From IMG/VR virus record IMGVR_UViG_3300025889_000484, positions 1-33,675 of that record: a stretch of 33,675 bases of DNA. One strand, 5' to 3'. A program made the position numbers and the translations under genes. The DNA comes from a virus. The stretch's first letter is position 1; every line of letters begins with the position of its first letter. The notes under the pieces are model-generated. The model was given only the letters and a program-made list of their open reading frames with translations, made no database searches and was not told where the DNA came from. Shown one piece after another: positions 1 through 6,964 of this stretch.

Positions 1-1
1 T

Positions 2-817
2 GCTCCCGCGGTTACTGCTGCAACTGGAGCGACAACCGGAACAGAAGGAACCCAGACAGTCAATCTTCAGGCAAAGCGTATTGCTGACGTAAACAGCCTG
101 TATCAGACGATTCTTGGACGAGTTCCTGATGCTGCTGGACTTGCGTTCTACAGCAATCCTGATTTCACGCTTGATCAGATTGAGGCCGATCTCCGCAACT
201 CTGCTGAGGCGAAAAATCGCGTCAATGTCACAGGATCAACCGCAACAACTGGCGGGACTAGTGGCGTAACCAGCGCCGTCACCGGAGCGACAACCGCAGG
301 AACTGGGGCAACTCAAACTGTACCCGTTGAGGATCGAACAGTTCCCAAAGAAACATCGTCAGTGCTGACCCCGGTTTCTACAGGTGTAGTGACGACTCCT
401 CGAGGCGAAGTTCCTGTCACCACCTACAACGTCCCAACGACTCAGACAACGATCACAAATAACCCATCGATTTCTCTGTTGGATCAGGCAACGATAGCTG
501 CATTGCTTGCTGGTGTTGGAGGACTTCTCAACCAAGATGGAGAAACAACCCCAACGGTCTCGCAGGATTACATCAACAGCATCATCAACGCTCCAAGGCC
601 GACTTATGGCACGGCACCGTTTGTTCCGGGTGTGATGCCTGGAGTCATTCCTGGAGTCATGCCTGGTACGCCATCCAACGTCTACGCCCCGTTTGGTGGC
701 TCGATGGGATATGGCGCAGGACGATTCGGAGCAACGGTTCAGCCGTTCGCACTTCCTGGTGGACTTCTCGGAACGATGGGTCGGCCTGCAACTCCTAGCG
801 GAACGTCACTTCTGTGA
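2..817 (+). CDS. DUF4214-type virion-region protein, 3' part (cut by the window edge)
   Basis: The frame is open from base 2 to the TGA at 815-817, with no start codon needed at the edge, so this is the C-terminal part of the gene that begins at 32457. About residues 30-72 form a DUF4214-like helical module (LYQTILGRVPDAAG, then FYSNPDF), also present once in the N-terminal half at the other end of the window. A Thr/Gly/Ala-rich low-complexity linker follows, then a Gly/Pro/Met-rich tail with a short repeat (PGVMPGVIPGVMPG). If the ends are joined through the shared 126 bp, the full protein is 628 residues and stays in frame. It lies between the portal and scaffold-like genes, so a virion role is likely, but its function is unknown. 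A GTG at 362 could open a shorter product, but I see no reason to prefer it. Confidence 0.8.
   Translation, partial: APAVTAATGATTGTEGTQTVNLQAKRIADVNSLYQTILGRVPDAAGLAFYSNPDFTLDQIEADLRNSAEAKNRVNVTGSTATTGGTSGVTSAVTGATTAGTGATQTVPVEDRTVPKETSSVLTPVSTGVVTTPRGEVPVTTYNVPTTQTTITNNPSISLLDQATIAALLAGVGGLLNQDGETTPTVSQDYINSIINAPRPTYGTAPFVPGVMPGVIPGVMPGTPSNVYAPFGGSMGYGAGRFGATVQPFALPGGLLGTMGRPATPSGTSLL
24..149 (+). repeat. 126-bp direct repeat, left copy
   Basis: Identical over 126 bp to 33550-33675. It codes in frame for a Thr/Gly linker and the start of a DUF4214 module. The bases just before it (2-23) resemble but do not equal those before the right copy: there are silent changes at two codons and two extra codons (gca act). 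The repeat is therefore either the assembly join of a circular genome with local variation, or one of several in-gene tandem units. Confidence 0.9.
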
Positions 818-1044
818 ATAAGTCAGAACGCGCTCGGACACTGATCGGTGATGAATGGTTCACTGGGGAAATAGACTGGATTCGATCAAGTCTTATCAGT
901 GTTATCACCAACTCAGACGAGACAGATATTGACATTCGAGAGAGAGCCTATTTGAAACTTCGCTTACTTGATGAAATAATGGGGCACTTTTCCTCAATAG
1001 CTTCTGAAGATCAATTGATCAAGAAGCGGTGGAAAATCCTCTGA
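814..1044 (+). CDS. Small conserved phage head-region protein (unknown function)
   Basis: A 76-residue, charged, helical protein. It starts at a GTG that overlaps the TGA of the upstream gene (GTGA), a sign of translational coupling. There are no Cys pairs, signal peptide or membrane segment. Small acidic proteins of this size often sit between portal and scaffold genes in podoviruses, but I do not recognise a named family. Short helices around residues 5-30 and 40-70 would suit a small virion accessory or assembly factor; that is inference from position only. Confidence 0.7.
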   Translation: MNKSERARTLIGDEWFTGEIDWIRSSLISVITNSDETDIDIRERAYLKLRLLDEIMGHFSSIASEDQLIKKRWKIL

Positions 1045-1049
1045 TGCGA

Positions 1050-1066
1050 GTCTGACGCTTTCAGAC
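1050..1066 (+). other. Intergenic hairpin before the scaffold gene
   Basis: GTCTGA, a five-base loop, then TCAGAC forms a 6-bp stem between the stop at 1044 and the next start at 1083. No T-run follows, so it is not an intrinsic terminator. It could be an mRNA processing or stability element, or chance. Confidence 0.35.
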
Positions 1067-1082
1067 AGAACTGAGGAACGAA

Positions 1083-2033
1083 ATGGCTGAGAACATGGCC
1101 CCGGAATCCGGGAATGTCTCAATGACGGTGAATGAAGCCGCAGGTGCGTTTTTGGGACTGATGGAGCCAACGGAAGCTGAACAAGCCGCCCCGGAAGCTC
1201 AAGACGAACCAGAACAAATCGAGGCGTCTGAACCTGAAGAAGTCGAGACCGAAGAAGCGCAGGAAGAAACCGCCCCGCAGCGATTCCGAGTGAAAGCCGC
1301 TGGTGAGGAACGGGAAGTCACCTTCGAGGAATTGGTTGATGGCTATCAGAAGGGGCTGGACTACACCAAGAAATCACAGACTCTTGCCGAGCAGCGTAAA
1401 GCTGTCGAAGCGGAGAGGCTGGCCGTAGATCAGGCCAAGCAAGCGCGGGATGCCTACGCGCAACGGCTGAATCTGATTGAAGAGTTCATCAGTAAACAAG
1501 ACACCGGGGAAAACCTCGAGGCGCTAAAAGAGGTTGACCCCATTGGTTACGCCGTCAAGGTAGCCGAGCGCACAGAGCGCGAGAAGCAGCTTGCGATGGT
1601 TCAGGCCGAGAAGCAGCGGATTGCTCAACAGCAAAACGCCGAGCGACAAGCCGAACTAGCCCAAGCCGTTCAGCGTGAAGCGCAGCGACTTGCGGAGGTG
1701 ATTCCCGATTTCGGACACCCTGAAAAGAGTACCGAGGTCAAGAAGATGGTTCGGGAGTTTGCCAAGTCCATCGGTTTTTCCGATCAGGAGTTGTCAAACG
1801 CTTACGATTCCCGAGCCGTTCAGGTTCTGTATATGGCCGCGCAATACGCGAAGTTGCAGAATCAGAAGCCTCAAGTGACCAAGAAAGTAAGCGAAGCGCC
1901 GAAAATGCTTCGTCCAGGCACGGCGGCAACCCAAAAGGTTGCAGCAGACGAGAATATCAAAAACGCCCATTCGCGGCTGAGGAAGTCTGGAAAAGTCTCC
2001 GACGCTGCTGCACTTTTTGAACGTCTACTCTAA
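1083..2033 (+). CDS. Putative capsid scaffolding protein
   Basis: A 316-residue protein placed directly before the major capsid gene, the usual scaffold position. The N-terminal 70 residues are strongly acidic (runs of Glu, Pro and Ala). A short folded element follows (RFRVKAAGEEREVTFEELV, about residues 67-85). Residues 105-200 are a long Glu/Gln/Lys/Arg coiled coil, and the C-terminus is basic and helical. This acidic-disordered plus coiled-coil layout matches phage scaffolds, which guide coat assembly and leave the procapsid. No catalytic protease motif is visible. The start ATG has a GAGGAACGAA-type ribosome site. The call rests on position and composition rather than on a diagnostic motif. 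Confidence 0.75.
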   Translation: MAENMAPESGNVSMTVNEAAGAFLGLMEPTEAEQAAPEAQDEPEQIEASEPEEVETEEAQEETAPQRFRVKAAGEEREVTFEELVDGYQKGLDYTKKSQTLAEQRKAVEAERLAVDQAKQARDAYAQRLNLIEEFISKQDTGENLEALKEVDPIGYAVKVAERTEREKQLAMVQAEKQRIAQQQNAERQAELAQAVQREAQRLAEVIPDFGHPEKSTEVKKMVREFAKSIGFSDQELSNAYDSRAVQVLYMAAQYAKLQNQKPQVTKKVSEAPKMLRPGTAATQKVAADENIKNAHSRLRKSGKVSDAAALFERLL

Positions 2034-2042
2034 GGAAAGATC

Positions 2043-2756
2043 ATGACCCAATTCCGTACCTATGCCGCCGTTGGTCTGCGCGAAGACCTGAGCGACATCA
2101 TCTATAACATCTCCCCCACCGATACGCCTTTCATGTCCTCTGTGGGCAAGACCAAGGCGACTGCCGTCTATCACGAGTGGCAGACTGACTCGCTGGCCGC
2201 TGCTGCTGCAAACGCCGCCGTTGAAGGTGCTGATGCGTCCACCGCGACTCTCAGCCCGACGACTCGCGTTGGCAACCGCACCCAGATCAGCCAGAAGACT
2301 GTCGGCGTGACCGGCACCCTGCAGGCTGTTGACAAGGCAGGCCGCAAGTCGGAACTGGCCTATCAACTGTCGAAGGCTTCGAGCGAGATCAAGCGCGACA
2401 TGGAGTTCACCTTCCTGAACAACACCGTTCAGAGCAACGGCTCGGCTGGTTCGACTGCCCGTGTTCTGGGTGGTCTTCAGACCTGGTTGGCAACGAACGG
2501 CGACTTCGGTTCGGGTGGCTCTGCTGGTGCTTCGGGCACGACTGCTCGTACCAACGGCACGAACCGCACCTTCACGGAAGACATCCTGAAGACGGTTGTG
2601 AAGGAAGTGTTCGAGTCCGGCGGTTCCCCGAAGGTGCTGATGGTCACGCCCGCTCACAAGCAGACCGTCTCCGCTTTTGCCGGTATCGCTGCACAGCGCT
2701 ATATGGCTCCGTCGGATGCCCCGACGACCATCATTGGCGCTGCCGACATCTACCTT
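2043..2756 (+). CDS. Major capsid protein, exon 1 (codons 1-238)
   Basis: Begins MTQFRTYAAVGLREDLSD with an AAGGAAAGATC ribosome site and sits right after the scaffold-like gene. The sequence resembles the DUF5309/SU10-type coat family: an N-terminal arm with ISPTDTPFMSS, then the region ending GAADIYL. The unspliced frame runs on only eight codons into intron sequence and stops at 2778-2780, which would truncate the coat. The exon ends exactly on a codon boundary (CTT at 2754-2756), and its last bases ACCTT pair with the intron guide GGGGT, with the expected U-G pair at the splice site. Joined to exon 2 it gives a 315-residue coat protein, a normal length for a HK97-fold capsid subunit. Confidence 0.9.
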
Positions 2757-3032
2757 AATGCTGGGGTCACCGTTCACTAAAGTGACGGAAGTAAACTAGG
2801 TGAATTCGGTGAAACTCTCAATCAGCCAACCGACTGGTGGAGACAATACCGAGCCAAGCCCGGAAACGGGAAGGTGTAACGACTAGAGGGAAACCTCGTA
2901 GAGCCAAGCGGCTCGAAGTGCCTAGCCCCTAACAGGTAAAGCTGAGGGTGAAGAGATAGTCTGATCTGTATGGCGACATACAGCAGCCAGAGATGGCGGG
3001 TAGGAAGTAGCGAATCCTACTGAACATTTTGG
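2757..3032 (+). ncRNA. Group I (IA-type) self-splicing intron in the capsid gene
   Basis: This 276-nt insert carries the conserved group I core. P4 pairs TTCGGT with ACCGA in the Q element (ATACCGAGCCAAGC). P6 is the hairpin CCCG-gaaa-CGGG. The R element is GTGTAACGACTA and the S element is AAGAGATAGTCT; their GACTA and TAGTC form P7. CTAGG upstream pairs with CCTAG to make P3. Two extra hairpins between P7 and P3, GAGG-gaaa-CCTC and GAGCC-aagc-GGCTC, are P7.1 and P7.2, the hallmark of subgroup IA. P8 is CCCT/AGGG, and P9 is CTGTATG-gcga-CATACAG with a GNRA loop. P1 (ACCTT/GGGGT) and P10 (TGCT with AGCG of exon 2) fix both splice sites, and the last base is G. No endonuclease gene is inside. 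Confidence 0.93.
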
Positions 3033-3266
3033 AGCGATTTCGGTTCGATGAGCGTTGTGCCCAACCGCTTCATGCTGTCGGGCAACTCCGCAAACGAAGT
3101 GGCCTTCGTGCTTGACCCCGAGTACGCTGCTGTGGCGTATCTGCGTCCCTTCCAGACCATTGAACTGGCGAAGAACGGTGACGCTGACCGCACCCAGTTG
3201 CTGGTGGAATACACGCTAGAGGTGAAAAATGAAAGTGCACACGGCATCTGCGCCGACCTTTCTTAA
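3033..3266 (+). CDS. Major capsid protein, exon 2 (77 codons plus stop)
   Basis: Exon 2 begins AGC GAT TTC, giving SDFGSMSVVPNRFM, which continues exon 1 without a gap. It then reads through the coat C-terminal domain (LDPEYAAVAYLRPFQTIELA, then QLLVEYTLEVKNESAHG) to the TAA at 3264-3266. Translation starting at the internal ATG (3048) would give only a 72-residue fragment that lacks the first strands and has no ribosome site of its own. Its function is therefore expected only after splicing. Confidence 0.9.
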   Translation, partial: SDFGSMSVVPNRFMLSGNSANEVAFVLDPEYAAVAYLRPFQTIELAKNGDADRTQLLVEYTLEVKNESAHGICADLS

Positions 3267-3289
3267 GCCGAGTTATCGGTGACAACCAA

Positions 3290-3318
3290 GGGGGCCGGGG
3301 AAACTCAGCCCCCTTTTT
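3290..3318 (+). terminator. Intrinsic terminator after the capsid gene
   Basis: GGGGGC, a 12-base loop, GCCCCC and then five T. It lies 23 bases after the capsid stop. It probably sets a high capsid mRNA level with partial read-through into the head-tail genes. The next start codon (3322) begins only three bases after the T-run. Confidence 0.85.
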
Positions 3319-3321
3319 CAC

Positions 3322-3651
3322 ATGAACATCAACGACATTGCCAAGAACACCAAGGTAGTCCAACGCAGGGCGCATTCCACTGATGATGGTGGAATCGTTA
3401 TCGAGAGTGCTCAGGATGTGGGTGGAATCATTGAGTCCAACCGCAAGCAGTTCAACGCATTCGATGAACGCGCTCGGTGGAGTGATCACCTTTTGGGTAA
3501 TAAGGTCGCTTCAGTGCCGATGGCGGTGATTGACGAACTCAACAGGCTTGGCATCATGCGTGGATTCCATGTGGTTGATCAGTCTCGATTCCGTGACTTT
3601 TTGAACCATCCTGACAATCGCGCCTGGCGCACCCGTCCGGGGAGGATTTGA
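3322..3651 (+). CDS. Conserved head-region protein (unknown function)
   Basis: A 109-residue protein following the capsid terminator. The C-terminal motif FLNHPDNRAWRTRPGRI resembles a segment I know from small proteins just after the coat gene in podoviruses, but I cannot name the family. Odd point: the ATG at 3322 has no Shine-Dalgarno sequence, only the terminator stem and T-run in front of it. Translation may depend on read-through ribosomes or on a start I cannot identify. Its stop overlaps the next ATG (TGATG at 3649-3653). A head-completion role is inferred from position. Confidence 0.75.
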   Translation: MNINDIAKNTKVVQRRAHSTDDGGIVIESAQDVGGIIESNRKQFNAFDERARWSDHLLGNKVASVPMAVIDELNRLGIMRGFHVVDQSRFRDFLNHPDNRAWRTRPGRI

Positions 3652-4271
3652 TGGCCATCGCTACCTACTCAGACCTCAAGACCGCTGTTGCCGACTATCT
3701 GGCGCGGTCTGATCTGACCACCAAGATTCCTGACTTCATCACATTCGCAGAGAACCGTCTTCGTCGGGATTTGCGGATTCGTCAGATGCTCAAGCTGGTC
3801 AATGGCGTCACCACGGCTGGTGATGCAACATTTTCAATACCAGCCGACTTCCTGGAGATGCGTGATATTCATCTGAACACGACTCCGAATCGGACTCTGG
3901 AGTACCTTGCTCCGAACATCTTTTACCGCAACGCAGACGCGACGACGACTGGAGTTCCAAGCAAGTACACGCTTCTTGCAGGCGATTTCCAGTTCGCCAA
4001 AATTCCTGACGACGCCTACAACCTTCGGATGCTGTACTACGCAGCGCCCACTTATCTGAGCGATTCCAACACGTCAAACGTATTCCTGGCCAACTGCTCA
4101 GATGCATTGCTCTACGCCTCTCTTGGAGAGGCAGAGCCGTACATCATGAATGATGAGCGACTGGCGACTTGGGCGGCTCTCTATCAGAGGGCAATCGACT
4201 CTATCAATACCTCAGATGATCGGGGAGAATACGCTGGTGTTCCCCTGACGATGACACTTGCACGGAGATAA
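3651..4271 (+). CDS. Head-tail adaptor protein
   Basis: A 206-residue protein beginning MAIATYSDLKTAVADYLARS, which I recognise as the pattern of phage adaptor proteins (SU10/gp6-like) that form the ring under the portal. Further family-like segments are FITFAENRLRRDLRIRQM and the C-terminal helical part with QRAIDSINTSDDRGEYAG. The start is the ATG at 3651, with GGAGG five bases upstream; a TTG one codon earlier is less likely. It lies in the head-completion block between the coat and the tail-region proteins. The function is from family memory plus gene order. Confidence 0.8.
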   Translation: MAIATYSDLKTAVADYLARSDLTTKIPDFITFAENRLRRDLRIRQMLKLVNGVTTAGDATFSIPADFLEMRDIHLNTTPNRTLEYLAPNIFYRNADATTTGVPSKYTLLAGDFQFAKIPDDAYNLRMLYYAAPTYLSDSNTSNVFLANCSDALLYASLGEAEPYIMNDERLATWAALYQRAIDSINTSDDRGEYAGVPLTMTLARR

Positions 4272-4273
4272 CA

Positions 4274-4660
4274 ATGTCCGAATTCAGCAACTATCTTGAG
4301 AATGCGCTTGTCAACGCAGTTCTCCGAGCCACTTCCTACACCAGTCCGACGACGGTCTATGTGGCGCTCTACACCACAGACCCGACTGATGCAGACACCG
4401 GAACCGAGGTAAGTGGAAACGCTTATGCTCGTCAATCGGTGACGTTCTCTGCCCCGTCAAACGGCGCGACCTCGAACTCGGCTGCGGTGGAGTTTCCACA
4501 AGCCACGGGTTCGTGGGGAACGGTGGCCTATATCGGTCTTCGGGATGCGTCTACTGGTGGGAATCTGCTGTTCCACACGCCGCTAGATGCTTCTAAAACC
4601 ATCGCCACGGGTGATGTGTTCCGCATCGCTGCTGGGTCGCTGACAGTCACGTTGACGTAA
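4274..4660 (+). CDS. Small structural protein (tail/head-completion type)
   Basis: A 128-residue protein starting MSEFSNYLENALVNAVLR and followed by TSPTTVYVALYTTDPTDAD. This pattern recurs in small phage virion proteins of siphoviruses and podoviruses near adaptor genes. It is rich in beta-prone Thr, Ser, Val and Gly, and no enzymatic motif is visible. It overlaps the next gene by one base (TAATG). It probably decorates or completes the neck or tail; I cannot say which. Confidence 0.7.
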   Translation: MSEFSNYLENALVNAVLRATSYTSPTTVYVALYTTDPTDADTGTEVSGNAYARQSVTFSAPSNGATSNSAAVEFPQATGSWGTVAYIGLRDASTGGNLLFHTPLDASKTIATGDVFRIAAGSLTVTLT

Positions 4661-5547
4661 TGGCCGATCTGCTCCCGCCGTGGACAATAGACTCCCTTGA
4701 TAACCTCAAGGCGAGTCTAGATGATCTGACGCTGACGCTTGATTCTCCGCTTTACGAGACAAGCGTTACACGGTGGGATGCATACGGATCAGTCTCTGCA
4801 AGTGCGAGTGTCACAGCAGACGGGACAAGGGTTCAGTTTGCTGCGGCATCCATAACCGCCAGTGCATCGGCAACGGCAGACGGCACTCGAGTCCAATTCG
4901 GATCGGGTGCGATAGACGCATCGGCGGCGGTCACCGCAAGTGCCCAAATCGTCAAGGACGCATCAGCGCAGATCACCGCATCTGCGACTGTCACGGCTCT
5001 TGGTGGGCTGGTTATCGATGGAGTTGCCCAGGTTTCGGGATCAGCTTCTGTTACTTGTTCTGCATCTCCGATATTTGCTGGTGTTGCTGCGATTGATGCG
5101 TCAGCGAGTGTCTCGGCGTCTGGCCAGATCGTTCTTGGTGGGTCTGCTGCGATCACGGCAAGTGCTGCGGTTAGTGCGGCAGGAATCATCGTCAAGGACG
5201 CATCGGCACAGATTTCCGGTGTCGCAACAGTCACTGCCAACGGTGGACTTGTCGCAAGCGCTCAAGCGCAAGTGACCGCATCTGCTGAGGTGTCTTGTTA
5301 TGCGAATGCAACCTTCTCTGCTTTTGCGTCTGTTTCAGGAGTGGCGACTGTCACTTGTGACGGATCGAAGCAAGGCCAAGAGTGGAGTGATGTGGTGGTT
5401 CCCGTTGATACGTGGACGGTTGTCACCGACGTTGAGACATCCTGGACGGTTGTGGCCAACGACGAGACCGCATGGACTGATGTAACAGACACCGCCACGA
5501 GTTGGACTCCTGTGGCCGCTGGTGGTGGAACATGGTCGAGGGTTTGA
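4660..5547 (+). CDS. Tandem-repeat tail-region protein (20-residue and 10-residue repeats)
   Basis: A 295-residue protein with three parts. Residues 1-43 are unique. Residues 44-236 hold ten repeats of exactly 20 residues with the pattern [small]-[I/V]-x-[A/G]-S-A-x-V-[T/S]-A, followed by a variable half that often contains G-x-x-V. Residues 250-295 hold five repeats of 10 residues with W-T-x-V at the same place (TWTVV, SWTVV, AWTDV, SWTPV, TWSRV). No charged active site is visible. Regular 20-residue Val/Ile/Ala repeats suggest a beta-solenoid or fibrous rod, and the W-T units may be a separate beta region. The gene lies between the adaptor-type genes and the stabilisation-like protein, so a tail or appendage role is likely but not known. 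Confidence 0.75.
   Translation: MADLLPPWTIDSLDNLKASLDDLTLTLDSPLYETSVTRWDAYGSVSASASVTADGTRVQFAAASITASASATADGTRVQFGSGAIDASAAVTASAQIVKDASAQITASATVTALGGLVIDGVAQVSGSASVTCSASPIFAGVAAIDASASVSASGQIVLGGSAAITASAAVSAAGIIVKDASAQISGVATVTANGGLVASAQAQVTASAEVSCYANATFSAFASVSGVATVTCDGSKQGQEWSDVVVPVDTWTVVTDVETSWTVVANDETAWTDVTDTATSWTPVAAGGGTWSRV
4789..5367 (+). repeat. Ten 60-bp coding repeats (20 residues each)
   Basis: The protein repeats are exactly 60 bp long; nine are full and the tenth is 13 residues. Units 3 and 7 are especially close (both end IVKDASA), as are 1 and 2 (both carry TADGTRVQF). This suggests stepwise duplication with later drift. Confidence 0.85.
5407..5544 (+). repeat. Five 30-bp coding repeats (W-T-x-V units)
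   Basis: Four full 10-residue units and one partial unit make up the extreme C-terminus of the repeat protein. Trp is fixed at position 3 and Thr at position 4 (Ser in the last unit). The period is exactly half that of the upstream 20-residue repeats. Confidence 0.8.
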
Positions 5548-5548
5548 T

Positions 5549-6964
5549 ATGCCTGAACAAAGAATTCAATTCGGAGAATGGCTCCCCGATCAACCGGGAT
5601 TGAGTGGCGCTCTCCAGGCCGCATACAACGTCTATCCGCAGCAAGTTGGATATGGGCCTATCCCTTCTCTTGCTGATTACTCAAACTCAGCCTCTGAGAA
5701 CCTGACTCGTGTCTATTCGGGCAAGATCAGCAGCGCATCAACGATGTTCGCTGGTGGTGCGTCAAAGTTGTTTAAGTTTGACTCGACAAACCGCAATCTG
5801 AATGATGTGTCCAAAGTCGGTGGATACACAAGTGGAGCGTGGAGTTTTGCTCAGTTCGGTGATGTGATCCTCGCCGCGAACGGCGCAGAGAAGATTCAAG
5901 CCTGGACGCTTGGAACCTCGACTGCTTTTGCTGATGTTGCTGCTGCGGCCCCAGTTGCAAAGTATGTGACCGTCGTCCGTGACTTTGTTGTCGGGGCGAA
6001 CGTAACTTCTTACCCGAACCGTGTTCAATGGTCTGACATCAACAATGAGACCAATTGGACTTCTGGCGTAACGTCCCAAGCAGACTATCAGGACATTCCT
6101 GATGGCGGTGACATTCAAGGAATCACTGGTGGAGAGTTCGGTCTTGTCCTTCTAGAGAAGGCAATCGCTCGGATGAGCTACATCGGCTCTCCATTGTTTT
6201 TCCAGTTTGACACCATCTCGCGTGAGATTGGATGTTACGAGCCTGGTTCGGTCTGTCAGTACGGGAACATTACGTTCTTCCTGTCTGATGACGGGTTCTA
6301 TATGTGTGACGGTCAAAGAGTCACACCCATCGGGGCTGAGAAGGTTGATCGATGGTTCTGGGACGATCTGTCGCCTGCGTACACGAAATTCAGCGCAGCG
6401 GTTGACCCCGTCAAAAAGGTGGTGATCTGGTGCTATCAGAACACCAATGCGGGTTATTCGCTCTTGGTCTACAACTGGCAATTGAATCGCTGGTCTTACG
6501 GTGCTACGGCTGCTTCGTACATCTCATCGGCAGCAACGGCTGCGGTGACGCTTGAGGGCCTTGATCTGTACTCTGCGTCTATCGATGCGCTTACCGTGTC
6601 CCTTGATGCTCGGCAATGGTTGGGTGGAAAGCTCGTGTTCGCGGGTGTGAGGGATGCCAAGATCGTGACCTTTGAGGGAACTCCCATGTCTGCATTCATT
6701 GAGACTGGAGACCTGACCTCAAGTGCAAGCCTGATCACATTGGCTCGGCCTCAAATCGACAACGGATCGGCTACTGTGGCGGTTGCATCGCGGGAGATGT
6801 TGGACGACACGATCTCGTACTCAACTGCGGTGGCCGCGAGTGATGAAAACCGCGTCGCTCTGAGAAGCTCTGGCAAGTACCATCGGATCAAGGTAGTCCC
6901 AACGGGGAACTGGACGACGATGGCAGCGGTTGATGTGAACATCGTTCCTAGGGGCCGTCGATGA
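5549..6964 (+). CDS. DNA-stabilisation / tail-hub-like protein (P22 gp10-like layout)
   Basis: A 471-residue beta-rich protein. The ATG at 5549 begins MPEQRIQFGEWLPDQPGL, one base after the previous stop and with GAGGG upstream; starting at 5522 would add nine residues inside the preceding gene. Recognisable segments include YNVYPQQVGYGPIPSLADYS, then WSDINNETNWTSG and the kelch-like DGFYMCDGQRVTPIG. These are typical of packaged-DNA stabilisation proteins and beta-propeller tail hubs of podoviruses, which close the portal after packaging. It sits downstream of the adaptor genes and upstream of the ejection-type genes. Family-level confidence is moderate. Confidence 0.75.
   Translation: MPEQRIQFGEWLPDQPGLSGALQAAYNVYPQQVGYGPIPSLADYSNSASENLTRVYSGKISSASTMFAGGASKLFKFDSTNRNLNDVSKVGGYTSGAWSFAQFGDVILAANGAEKIQAWTLGTSTAFADVAAAAPVAKYVTVVRDFVVGANVTSYPNRVQWSDINNETNWTSGVTSQADYQDIPDGGDIQGITGGEFGLVLLEKAIARMSYIGSPLFFQFDTISREIGCYEPGSVCQYGNITFFLSDDGFYMCDGQRVTPIGAEKVDRWFWDDLSPAYTKFSAAVDPVKKVVIWCYQNTNAGYSLLVYNWQLNRWSYGATAASYISSAATAAVTLEGLDLYSASIDALTVSLDARQWLGGKLVFAGVRDAKIVTFEGTPMSAFIETGDLTSSASLITLARPQIDNGSATVAVASREMLDDTISYSTAVAASDENRVALRSSGKYHRIKVVPTGNWTTMAAVDVNIVPRGRR

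Noticed and set aside
1-149. Terminal repeat as physical direct terminal redundancy of the packaged genome
   Set aside because: The match does not reach base 1 and lies inside a gene, more like an assembly or in-gene repeat than a packaged end.
2025-2777. 250-residue open frame antisense to the capsid exon 1
   Set aside because: It mirrors the capsid codons, has low-complexity Arg/Ser/Ala composition and no ribosome site or known motif.
2043-2780. Capsid gene ending at the stop at 2780 as a true 245-residue protein
   Set aside because: The last eight codons are intron sequence, the coat family continues in exon 2, and the intron folds convincingly.
4833-5240. 135-residue minus-strand frame over the repeat gene
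   Set aside because: It is the antisense image of the 60-bp repeats, hence its own repetitive pattern.
5522-5548. Earlier start for the stabilisation-like protein
   Set aside because: It would overlap the W-T repeats; ATG 5549 has GAGGG upstream and gives the expected beginning.
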